Source: a virus
Length of the DNA: 28,209 nt
Direction: 5' to 3' (one strand)
Virus record (IMG/VR): IMGVR_UViG_3300037584_001158
Coordinates: 1 to 28,209 of that record
Shown here: in pieces, positions 8,055-13,946 of the stretch
How the letters are laid out: each line of letters begins with the position of its first letter
Position numbering within the stretch: the stretch's first letter is position 1
The notes under the pieces: generated by a model
Database searches by the model: none
Told to the model about the DNA's origin: nothing
Seen by the model: the letters and a program-made list of their open reading frames with translations, nothing else
Position numbers and translations under genes: made by a program

Positions 8055-8258
8055 ATGTATATAACAGAATTTTTAAATAAATATAAAAAAGATTTAAATA
8101 CTAGAATTAATGACATAAGTATTTCCTTGACCAGTGGAAGTGCTTCTGATATTGGTCATTATAAGGCAATGGTAGGTGAAATACAGGGATTAACCTATGC
8201 GTTGGAACAAATACAAACCCTGCTAAAAAAGGTGGATGATGAGTCTGATAGTACCTGA
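8055..8258 (+). CDS. Small helical protein upstream of GroES
   Basis: A 67-residue, mostly helical protein (MYITEFLNKYKKDLNTRIND..., then a second helix EIQGLTYALEQIQTLLKKVDDE). Two helices with heptad-like hydrophobics linked by a short Ser/Gly turn suggest a helical hairpin or oligomer. It starts two bases after the previous stop and overlaps the GroES-like gene by about 20 bases. The function is unknown. It may be a head-assembly accessory protein given its neighbours. Confidence 0.7.
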   Translation: MYITEFLNKYKKDLNTRINDISISLTSGSASDIGHYKAMVGEIQGLTYALEQIQTLLKKVDDESDST

Positions 8259-8664
8259 TTACGTTCTAGCACAGAGGAACGCAAAGAAAAAAGCCGAAGA
8301 ACAAGCAAAAAAGCTAAAATTAATAGAAAGAATACCACAGCCAACAGGTTGGCGAATATTAGTCATGCCATACATAGGCAAAGAAAAGACTGAAGGTGGT
8401 GTTTATGTACCAGATCCCGTAAGAGAAAGAGAAGCACGAGCCACAGTTACAGCGTATGTAGCTAAAGTCGGACCTTTGGCTTACAAGGATATCGATAAAT
8501 TTGGAGAAGACGGAGCTTGGTGTAAAGAGGGCGACTGGGTTTGTATTGGTCGTTACGCTGGTTCACGATTCCAGATAGAGGGTGGGGAAGTAAGAATAAT
8601 CAATGACGATGAAGTCATTGCAACCATTGTCGATCCTGACGACATCAAAACATACGGAGCTTAG
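8239..8664 (+). CDS. GroES-like co-chaperonin
   Basis: The phage lid protein for a chaperonin, expected to work with host GroEL in folding the capsid protein, as T4 gp31 does. After a basic helical extension of about 35 residues, the GroES fold is visible. GWRILVMPY is its first strand. EKTEGGVYVPD has the Gly-Gly plus hydrophobic triplet of the GroEL-binding mobile loop. KEGDWVCIGRYAG follows, and the end IINDDEVIATI matches the terminal GroES strand. At about 141 residues it is longer than bacterial GroES (about 97). Two adjacent ATGs (8236 and 8239) are possible starts. I list the second because it leaves more room after AGGTGG. No GroEL is present in the window. Confidence 0.88.
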   Translation: MSLIVPDYVLAQRNAKKKAEEQAKKLKLIERIPQPTGWRILVMPYIGKEKTEGGVYVPDPVREREARATVTAYVAKVGPLAYKDIDKFGEDGAWCKEGDWVCIGRYAGSRFQIEGGEVRIINDDEVIATIVDPDDIKTYGA

Positions 8665-8665
8665 T

Positions 8666-9577
8666 ATGCAAGAAGAAAAAGATAAAGTCGAAGAAGAAAT
8701 AGAAGAGGGTCAAGAAATAGAAATAGAAGAGGAGAAGGTTGAAGATGATAAACAGGAAGTTGTCGCAGATTCCAAAGCTCCAGCCGAGGAGGAGAAACAA
8801 GACGATTCAGATGCTGATGACTTGTCTGAGTATTCCGAATCTGTCAAGAAACGTATCAGCAAGCTTACGTCTAAGTTTCGAGAAGAAGAAAGACAAAGAA
8901 ACGAAGCAATTAAATTTGCTGAATCTGTCAAGAAACAAAACGAAGAATTAAAAGCAAAGTTAAATAAGCTAGATACCACATATGTTGGTGAGTTTGATAC
9001 AAGAGTGCAATCTCAAGCTATAGCTGCAAAAGAAGCTTATAGAAAAGCTGTTGAAGAAAATGATGTTGATGCCATGTACGAGGCACAGCAGAATATTTCA
9101 AGAATAGCTATGCAAGAAGCTGAATTAAATAAAATGAAAAAAGATAGAGAGGAACAAGCTGAAAAATTGAAAGCCAGCGAGGCTACACCAGCACAACCTG
9201 CACCAGCGGCTCCTCCTCCAAAACCAGACCCAAAAGCAGAGGATTGGGCAAAGAAAAATACATGGTTTGGTCAAGATCAAACAATGACTTATGCTGCTTT
9301 TGGACTACATAAACAATTAATTGAAGAAGAAGGGTTTGACGCAACGTCAGATGAATACTATACTGAACTGGATAACAGAATTAGATCAGAGTTTCCGCAT
9401 AAATTTCAAGAAGCTCAAAAAAGATCTAATAGTCCTAGAGTCGCCTCTGCTGGGACAACGGCTTCAAAGTCGTCAACAAAGGGACGCAGAACAGTCAAAT
9501 TGACTCCATCGCAAATAGCCATTGCGAAACGATTGAATGTTCCGCTTGAAGAATATGCTAAATATGTGAAGGAGTAA
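8666..9577 (+). CDS. Capsid scaffolding protein
   Basis: A 303-residue internal scaffold that would template the procapsid and leave before or during packaging. Residues 2-57 are extremely acidic (Glu/Asp runs). Residues 58-172 form a long charged coiled coil. A Pro/Ala linker (174-188) follows, and the C-terminus is basic, ending in KLTPSQIAIAKRLNVPLEEY (278-297). That ending is a helical segment of the kind scaffolds use to bind the coat protein. I chose the ATG at 8666, just after the GroES stop and behind CGGAG. A longer reading from 8603 would overlap GroES and adds unrelated residues. The place directly before the head genes fits. Confidence 0.85.
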   Translation: MQEEKDKVEEEIEEGQEIEIEEEKVEDDKQEVVADSKAPAEEEKQDDSDADDLSEYSESVKKRISKLTSKFREEERQRNEAIKFAESVKKQNEELKAKLNKLDTTYVGEFDTRVQSQAIAAKEAYRKAVEENDVDAMYEAQQNISRIAMQEAELNKMKKDREEQAEKLKASEATPAQPAPAAPPPKPDPKAEDWAKKNTWFGQDQTMTYAAFGLHKQLIEEEGFDATSDEYYTELDNRIRSEFPHKFQEAQKRSNSPRVASAGTTASKSSTKGRRTVKLTPSQIAIAKRLNVPLEEYAKYVKE

Positions 9578-9580
9578 AAA

Positions 9581-10048
9581 ATGGCAGAAAAAAGAACAAC
9601 ACGAGAAGCAGAAAGTCGTGCAAATAATACGAGGAGAAAACCTTGGCAACCTCCAGCTAAGTTGGATGCTCCCCCTGCTCCAGATGGATATGAACATCGT
9701 TGGATCAGAACTCAATTAAGAGGAGAAGACGATAAAGCAAATGTTTTTTCCAGAATGAGAGAAGGGTGGGAACCAGTTAGAGCAGACGAATATGGCTCAG
9801 AAGCTGCAAAATATCCAGTTATAGAGGAAGGTAAAAACAAAGGAATTATTGGTGTCGGTGGTTTAATGTTGGCACGAATACCCACAGAAACGGTGCAAGA
9901 GAGAACTGAATATTTTCGGGATCAGACCCGCAATCAATTGAAAGCCGTGGATGAAAACTTGATGAGGGAACAACATCCCTCGATGCCTATCACTGTTGAT
10001 AGGCAAAGTCGTGTAACTTTCGGTGGGGAGAAAAAACCTTCCGAATAA
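9581..10048 (+). CDS. Head-associated protein, unknown
   Basis: A 155-residue hydrophilic protein with AAGGAG six bases before the ATG. The first 35 residues are Arg/Pro-rich and probably disordered. The middle has a compact region beginning DGYEHRWIRTQLRGEDDKAN and containing REGWEPVRADEYGSEAAKYP, then GGLMLARIPTETV. The RxREGWxPV phrase is familiar from proteins encoded just before capsid genes in marine phages, but I cannot name the family. It lies between scaffold and capsid genes, so a minor head protein or assembly factor is likely. Confidence 0.75.
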   Translation: MAEKRTTREAESRANNTRRKPWQPPAKLDAPPAPDGYEHRWIRTQLRGEDDKANVFSRMREGWEPVRADEYGSEAAKYPVIEEGKNKGIIGVGGLMLARIPTETVQERTEYFRDQTRNQLKAVDENLMREQHPSMPITVDRQSRVTFGGEKKPSE

Positions 10049-10065
10049 CTTAGAAGGAGCAATAA

Positions 10066-10686
10066 ATGGCTAATGCAAATGTAGCTTTTGGACTCAAGCC
10101 TGTTGGAAGACATGGTTCAAGTCCAGCGACTCAAGGTACGAGTCAATACTTTATTGCTAGTGATGCTTCTGCGATTTTTCAAGGTTCACCAGTAAAAGCT
10201 GAATTGACTGGCGGAACTATTGCAATCGGCTCTGCAACTGGTAACGGAGACCAATTACTTGGTGTCTTTGCTGGATGTGAGTTTGTGGATGCAACCACTG
10301 GCAAGTTAAGGTTTAGTAATACATGGCCCGGTTCAGGATCAGCTAATACTAACTTTGACATCAAAGGGTTTGTGTATGACGATCCATCACAGAGATTTAT
10401 TATCGCTGCTGATGGTGGTAACACTGACAGAGCAACTGCTAAAGTAGATATTTTCAAGACAGCTGATCTAGCTGGTGGAACTGGTGGTAACACTACTACT
10501 GGTATTTCTACTGCTAAGTTAGATATATCATCTGCTGAAAATACAGATACTTCAAATTGTGTGATGATTTTAGGCATCCATGAAGAAGTAACTAATGCTG
10601 ACCACAGTGCTGCTGGTGTTTCATACATAGTTAAAATCAACAATCATGCGTTAAATTCTTCGGATGCTGACGCTACTGCATCATAA
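10066..10686 (+). CDS. Probable head decoration or minor capsid protein
   Basis: A 206-residue beta-rich protein starting MANANVAFGLKPVGRHGSSP, directly before the major capsid gene. A strong AAGGAG lies at 10054-10059. The composition (Gly, Ala, Thr, Ser, Asn with regular hydrophobic strands, few charges) and the length fit a surface-exposed virion protein. P22-like and other phages often place a decoration or stabilising protein here. I know similar N-termini from marine phages but cannot name a structural family, so the decoration role is inferred from position and composition. Confidence 0.7.
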   Translation: MANANVAFGLKPVGRHGSSPATQGTSQYFIASDASAIFQGSPVKAELTGGTIAIGSATGNGDQLLGVFAGCEFVDATTGKLRFSNTWPGSGSANTNFDIKGFVYDDPSQRFIIAADGGNTDRATAKVDIFKTADLAGGTGGNTTTGISTAKLDISSAENTDTSNCVMILGIHEEVTNADHSAAGVSYIVKINNHALNSSDADATAS

Positions 10687-10698
10687 GGAGAGTGTAGT

Positions 10699-11610
10699 AT
10701 GGCTATTTCAAGAGCACAACTCGCCAAAGAGTTAGAGCCTGGCTTGAACGCTCTCTTTGGTATGGAGTATAATAGGTATGAAGGTCAACATGCAGAAATC
10801 TTCGACACAGAGTCATCTGACCGAGCGTTTGAAGAAGAAGTGATGTTGAGTGGCTTCGGTGCAGCACCCACTAAGCAAGAGGGTTCTGGTGTCACATTTG
10901 ATGATGCAAATGAAGCTTACACTTCAAGATATAACCATGAAACTGTCGCAATGGCGTTCTCAATAACAGAAGAAGCTGTAGAAGATAATCTCTACGACAA
11001 GCTTTCTGCTCGTTATACAAGAGCACTTGCCAGATCTATGGCACACACAAAGCAAGTAAAAGCTGCGAACATTTTAAATAATGCGTTTACAGCTGGTGCG
11101 AGTGCTGGTGGTGATGGTAAAGCATTGTTAGCAACAGATCATCCATTAACAAATGGTGGAACTTTCGCTAACGAGCCAACTGTAGCAGCTGATCTTAATG
11201 AGACATCTTTAGAAGATGCTTTAATTAAGATTGCAGGTTTTGTGGATGAAAGAGGATTAATAATCGCTCTAAGAGGCATGAAGTTAATTGTTCCAAGACA
11301 ATTACAATTTGTCGCAGAGAGAATATTAAACTCTAATCTAAGAGTTGGAACAGCAGATAATGATGCTAATGCCATGAGACAAATGGGAATGTTGCCTCAA
11401 GGATATATCATCAATGATTATTTGACTGATACTGACGCTTTTTTCATCAAAACAGATGCACCAAATGGTCTAAAGCATTTCGAAAGAATGCCTATGGCAA
11501 CAGCTATGGATCCAGATTTTGACACAGGAAACATGAGATATAAAGCAAGAGAGAGATATTCTTTCGGCTTCTCAGATCCTCGTTCACTATTTGGTTCACC
11601 AGGAGCTTAA
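10699..11610 (+). CDS. Major capsid protein
   Basis: A 303-residue coat protein with a strong AAGGAG at 10685-10690. It begins MAISRAQLAKELEPGLNALF. The body contains an E-loop-like region (residues 35-80), a long spine-helix region around RYTRALARSMAHTKQVKAAN, then the P-domain and A-domain strands with GMKLIVPRQLQFVAERIL and LPQGYIINDYLTDTDAFFIK. It ends in a Phe/Arg-rich strand (RYKARERYSFGFSDPRSLFG). These features and the order scaffold, accessory, coat fit the Mu gpT-like branch of HK97-fold capsids. An intrinsic terminator follows 20 bases after the stop, as is usual for the most highly expressed head gene. Confidence 0.9.
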   Translation: MAISRAQLAKELEPGLNALFGMEYNRYEGQHAEIFDTESSDRAFEEEVMLSGFGAAPTKQEGSGVTFDDANEAYTSRYNHETVAMAFSITEEAVEDNLYDKLSARYTRALARSMAHTKQVKAANILNNAFTAGASAGGDGKALLATDHPLTNGGTFANEPTVAADLNETSLEDALIKIAGFVDERGLIIALRGMKLIVPRQLQFVAERILNSNLRVGTADNDANAMRQMGMLPQGYIINDYLTDTDAFFIKTDAPNGLKHFERMPMATAMDPDFDTGNMRYKARERYSFGFSDPRSLFGSPGA

Positions 11611-11630
11611 CAAAAAAAACAACTTTTTTA

Positions 11631-11659
11631 GGGCGACTCATTGCAGTCGCCCTTTTTTT
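11631..11659 (+). terminator. Strong rho-independent terminator after the capsid gene
   Basis: A perfect eight-base-pair stem, GGGCGACT with AGTCGCCC, closes a six-base loop and is followed by seven T. It lies 20 bases behind the capsid stop. It would end or attenuate head-gene transcription before the tail genes. Confidence 0.9.
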
Positions 11660-11668
11660 ATGTATAAT
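11641..11668 (+). promoter_or_regulatory. Possible promoter just behind the terminator
   Basis: A perfect TATAAT (11663-11668) lies just after the terminator T-run. The only -35 candidate, TTGCAG (11641-11646) at 16 bases, is weak and lies in the hairpin. A small inverted repeat CGAAG/CTTCG (11682-11697) follows. A phage-specific promoter or read-through would be equally possible. Confidence 0.25.
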
Positions 11669-11711
11669 AAAATTACCTTGACGAAGAATTAACTTCGACA
11701 ACAGCCAAGAC

Positions 11712-11726
11712 AAGGAGATATACATG
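11712..11726 (+). promoter_or_regulatory. Strong Shine-Dalgarno of the first tail-side gene
   Basis: AAGGAGATATACATG has a full AAGGAG six bases before the ATG. It is nearly the same as the leader of the T7 capsid gene, so very efficient initiation is expected. Confidence 0.7.
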
Positions 11727-12230
11727 GCTAATACAACATTCTCAGGTCCTATTAGATCTGAAAGCACACTTAAAACAATCAGTAAAGATGCAACTAGTGG
11801 AACCATTACAGAGGTAACAACTCTTGGTGGAGCACCAGTTAGTTTATCTGATGGAGATCAAACTTTAGATAACGCTACTCATAGTGGTAGAATTCTACTT
11901 GTACCAGATGGAACACAAGATAATACATACACATTACCAGCACCAATAGCTGGATCTGTGTTTAGATTTGTTTACGCTGGTGGAGCCGCTGATGCAACAG
12001 ATGCTCTTATAATCACACCTGGTAACACAAACTTTTATATTGGTGGGATCACTCATTTAGACACAAATGCAGATAATGTGACTGTATTTTCAAATGGTAG
12101 TTCAAACAGTAGTGTTCAGTTAAATGTACCACAAGCATTTGATATTACGATTGTAGGAAAAGACACAACAAATTATCAAATTTTTGGTACTGTTACATCG
12201 ACTACAGTTCCAGCTTTTGCCGACCAATAA
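11724..12230 (+). CDS. Small beta-rich virion protein
   Basis: A 168-residue protein beginning MANTTFSGPIRSESTLKTIS. It is rich in Thr, Ser, Gly, Asn and regularly spaced hydrophobics, with no membrane segment. The segment TLDNATHSGRILLVPDGTQD (about 47-66) and the strand-rich C-terminal half suggest a beta-sandwich. It is the first gene after the capsid terminator and has a very strong ribosome-binding site, so it is probably abundant. That fits a head fibre, decoration or tail-surface protein. No named family is recognised. Confidence 0.7.
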   Translation: MANTTFSGPIRSESTLKTISKDATSGTITEVTTLGGAPVSLSDGDQTLDNATHSGRILLVPDGTQDNTYTLPAPIAGSVFRFVYAGGAADATDALIITPGNTNFYIGGITHLDTNADNVTVFSNGSSNSSVQLNVPQAFDITIVGKDTTNYQIFGTVTSTTVPAFADQ

Positions 12231-12242
12231 TAGGAGATCCTA

Positions 12243-12647
12243 ATGGCTGATGCAGTAACATCACAAACCATAATAGATGGTGTGAAAACTGTCGTACAAA
12301 AATTTACCAATATATCCGATGGAAGTGGTGAATCAGCAGTTGCAAAAGTAGATGTAAGTGCTCTTGCCGCAGGTCCAGATGGACAAACTTGTACTGGCGT
12401 ATCGATTGAAAAGATTTGGTGGCAGTGCATAGGTATGAAAACCAGACTGTTTTTTGATGCCACATCTGATGCTTTTATAATCGAATTAGGTGAAAATCAA
12501 AGTGGTTATCATGATTATAGTGGCTTTGGTGGTGTAACTAATAATGCTGGTAGTGGTAAAACTGGTGACATAGTTTTTACAACTGTTGGTCATAGTTCTG
12601 GAGATACATATACTGTAACTCTTCAGATGAGAAAGAATTATGACTAG
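12243..12647 (+). CDS. Small virion structural protein
   Basis: A 134-residue protein with AGGAG upstream of the ATG. It begins MADAVTSQTIIDGVKTVVQK and continues FTNISDGSGESAVAKVDVSA. That opening is common to small virion proteins of marine cyanophages and pelagiphages in my memory, not verified. Alternating strands (MKTRLFFDATSDAFIIELGE) point to a beta fold. The stop overlaps the next gene by eight bases. The exact place in the particle is unknown. Confidence 0.7.
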   Translation: MADAVTSQTIIDGVKTVVQKFTNISDGSGESAVAKVDVSALAAGPDGQTCTGVSIEKIWWQCIGMKTRLFFDATSDAFIIELGENQSGYHDYSGFGGVTNNAGSGKTGDIVFTTVGHSSGDTYTVTLQMRKNYD

Positions 12648-12924
12648 AAAGGCAGATAAACAACCGCCTAAAACTAAAAAGTATTTCCGCTCCACTAAAT
12701 CTGGAGCGGGAATGACAAAGGCAGGAGTTGCTAAATATCGTAGAGACAACCCTGGTAGTAAATTAAAAACAGCTGTTACGGGCAAAGTAAAACCCGGAAG
12801 TAAAGCTGCAAAAAGACGCAAATCATTTTGTGCAAGATCAGCAGGGCAAATGAAAAAATTTCCTAAAGCTGCAAAGAATCCTAACAGTAGATTAAGACAA
12901 GCTAGAAGAAGGTGGAAGTGCTAA
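12640..12924 (+). CDS. Small, very basic Cys-bearing protein (NPGSKLKTAVTGK family)
   Basis: A 94-residue protein with roughly one third Lys/Arg and only two acidic residues. Its characteristic phrases are GMTKAGVAKYRRDNPGSKLK (24-43), then KAAKRRKSFCARSAGQMKKF (55-74), and NPNSRLRQARRRWKC at the end. From memory these are shared by proteins of marine phages and large DNA viruses carrying a DUF label (I believe DUF6321, unverified). The Cys residues at 64 and at the very C-terminus are unusual for such a basic protein. A nucleic-acid-binding or packaged protein would suit the charge. It overlaps both neighbours. Confidence 0.75.
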   Translation: MTRKADKQPPKTKKYFRSTKSGAGMTKAGVAKYRRDNPGSKLKTAVTGKVKPGSKAAKRRKSFCARSAGQMKKFPKAAKNPNSRLRQARRRWKC

Positions 12925-13130
12925 TGCCAAGAGGAAGACCAAAAAAATTAACCGCTGAACAAGTCATGGCTGAATTAGCAAGACATGAAAAAGAATGTGG
13001 TTTTAGATATACAAGATTAGAAGAAAAATTAGAAGACAACAAAGCTAGTCTTAAAAGTCTTGATGTAAGACTTTGGGGATTAGGTGCGTTAATAATAGGT
13101 GCTGCGATAGCAGAAAACTTTATACCATGA
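12924..13130 (+). CDS. XhlA-like small protein: AT-hook-like start, coiled coil, C-terminal TM
   Basis: A 68-residue protein beginning MPRGRPKKLTAEQV, whose RGRPKK equals the core of an AT-hook. An amphipathic coiled coil (about 15-48) follows, then a transmembrane helix (about 50-66, LWGLGALIIGAAIAENF). Coiled coil plus one C-terminal TM is the layout of XhlA, a holin partner of Bacillus phages. I chose the ATG at 12924 (overlapping the previous stop as TAATG, with AAGGTGG upstream). A GTG at 12912 would add only four residues. It may be a lysis accessory protein. Whether the basic start binds DNA is open. Confidence 0.65.
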   Translation: MPRGRPKKLTAEQVMAELARHEKECGFRYTRLEEKLEDNKASLKSLDVRLWGLGALIIGAAIAENFIP

Positions 13131-13288
13131 CAATATCTCGTGGTAGCATGAGTAGGCAAATTACGAAGGCACCGGGTAAAAGGAAGTGGAGCGATGCTAG
13201 GAAGAGGAAAATCAATTGCAGAAGACCTAAAGGATTTTCTGAAAAAGCACATTGTGCCTCTAAAAAAAGGAGAAGTGGTAAGAGGTGA
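13127..13288 (+). CDS. Tiny highly basic protein with GFSEKAHC motif
   Basis: A 53-residue protein with about 20 Lys/Arg and two acidic residues. The segments KRKWSDARKRKINC and RPKGFSEKAHCASKKRR contain the only two cysteines. I recall the KGFSxKxHC pattern from many marine phages, function unknown. The ATG at 13127 overlaps the previous stop as ATGA, which decides the start against an upstream in-frame one at 13073 that would run through the XhlA-like gene. The end overlaps another small frame (13194-13373). Confidence 0.65.
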   Translation: MTISRGSMSRQITKAPGKRKWSDARKRKINCRRPKGFSEKAHCASKKRRSGKR

Positions 13289-13373
13289 ACCAATAAAAGA
13301 CTGTCCAAAATGTATGAAGAGAGTTTATTGGTGCACATGTTGGAAAGTAATGAAAGGAAAGTATTATGCCTAA
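13194..13373 (+). CDS. Overlapping small zinc-ribbon-like protein
   Basis: A 59-residue frame lying 95 bases inside the preceding gene in another frame. It then fills the 77-base gap and overlaps the next ATG by eight bases. The unique part has DCPKC (residues 36-40) and WCTC (46-49), a tight CxxC-x6-CxC cluster typical of metal binding. The ATG at 13194 has a GGAG only a few bases upstream. An in-frame GTG at 13275 would give a 32-residue form, but its AAGGAG is only two bases away. The cysteine cluster argues for a real protein and the long overlap argues against it. Confidence 0.45.
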   Translation: MLGRGKSIAEDLKDFLKKHIVPLKKGEVVRGEPIKDCPKCMKRVYWCTCWKVMKGKYYA

Positions 13374-13662
13374 AGACGCATGTTATCATAAAGTTAAAGC
13401 ACGATATAAGGTTTTTCCATCAGCGTATGCCTCGGGAGCCATTGCAAAATGTCGAAAAGTTGGTGCGGCTAATTATGGTAAAAGCAAGAAGAAAAAAGAT
13501 GGCGGTCTTATGGAAGCCATTAAAAATGTTAAAGATAAACAAGCAGTTATTAAAGCATCAAATGGTAAAGCTTTTAGGAAAAGAAAAACAAACAATCCTA
13601 AAATTGCTAGAGGCTGTGGTGCTATAATGGCAAGTAAAAGAAAAGTTACAAAGCGTGCATAA
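13366..13662 (+). CDS. Small basic Cys protein with RYKVFPSAYASGA and RGCGA motifs
   Basis: A 98-residue, lysine-rich protein. The N-terminus reads DACYHKVKARYKVFPSAYAS (4-23) followed by GAIAKCRKVGAANYG, a block I know from many marine phages and some large algal viruses without a known function. The C-terminus has ARGCGAIMASKRK, whose RGCGA matches the tail of the protein at 6554-7054. Cysteines at 6, 29 and 84 are conserved-looking. A frame at 13310-13627 overlaps it but has no matching features, so this one is preferred. It overlaps the next gene by one base. Confidence 0.75.
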   Translation: MPKDACYHKVKARYKVFPSAYASGAIAKCRKVGAANYGKSKKKKDGGLMEAIKNVKDKQAVIKASNGKAFRKRKTNNPKIARGCGAIMASKRKVTKRA

Positions 13663-13946
13663 TGGCAGTAAGAAAGACTAAATCAGGACTAGCTTTAAAA
13701 AGATGGTTCAAGGAGGGTTGGAAAGATGTCAAAACAGGCAAGCCTTGTGGTCGTCAAAAGGGTGAGAAAAGGGGTACGCCTTATTGCCGTCCTACTAAAA
13801 GGGTATCGAAGAAAACTCCGAAAACTGCTTCGGAGATGACTTCTACTGAAAAACGTAGTAGGATAAGACAAAAGAATCGGTTGGGACAGCCAGCTGGTAA
13901 ACCGAGAAGAGTAGCGTCACTAAAAAGGAAAAGGAAAAAATCATGA
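13662..13946 (+). CDS. Small basic protein with LKRWFKEGW...CGR...CRPTKR motif
   Basis: A 94-residue, very basic protein. The first 50 residues hold LKRWFKEGWKDVKTGKPCGR and then YCRPTKRVSKKTPKTASEM, with two cysteines about 14 residues apart. The rest is Lys/Arg-rich and probably disordered. The W-rich first block with paired Cys recurs in viral proteins of unknown function in my memory. The start overlaps the previous stop (TAATG) and the stop overlaps the next ATG (ATGA). Confidence 0.75.
   Translation: MAVRKTKSGLALKRWFKEGWKDVKTGKPCGRQKGEKRGTPYCRPTKRVSKKTPKTASEMTSTEKRSRIRQKNRLGQPAGKPRRVASLKRKRKKS

Noticed and set aside
10179-10643. Minus-strand open frame of 154 codons opposite the decoration-like gene
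   Set aside because: Long antisense frames arise readily opposite Gly/Thr/Ala-rich genes. The composition is an antisense shadow and no initiation signal is present.
13310-13627. Alternative plus-strand frame of 105 codons
   Set aside because: It overlaps the frame at 13366-13662, which has clear family-like motifs. The alternative shows none and lacks a good start signal.
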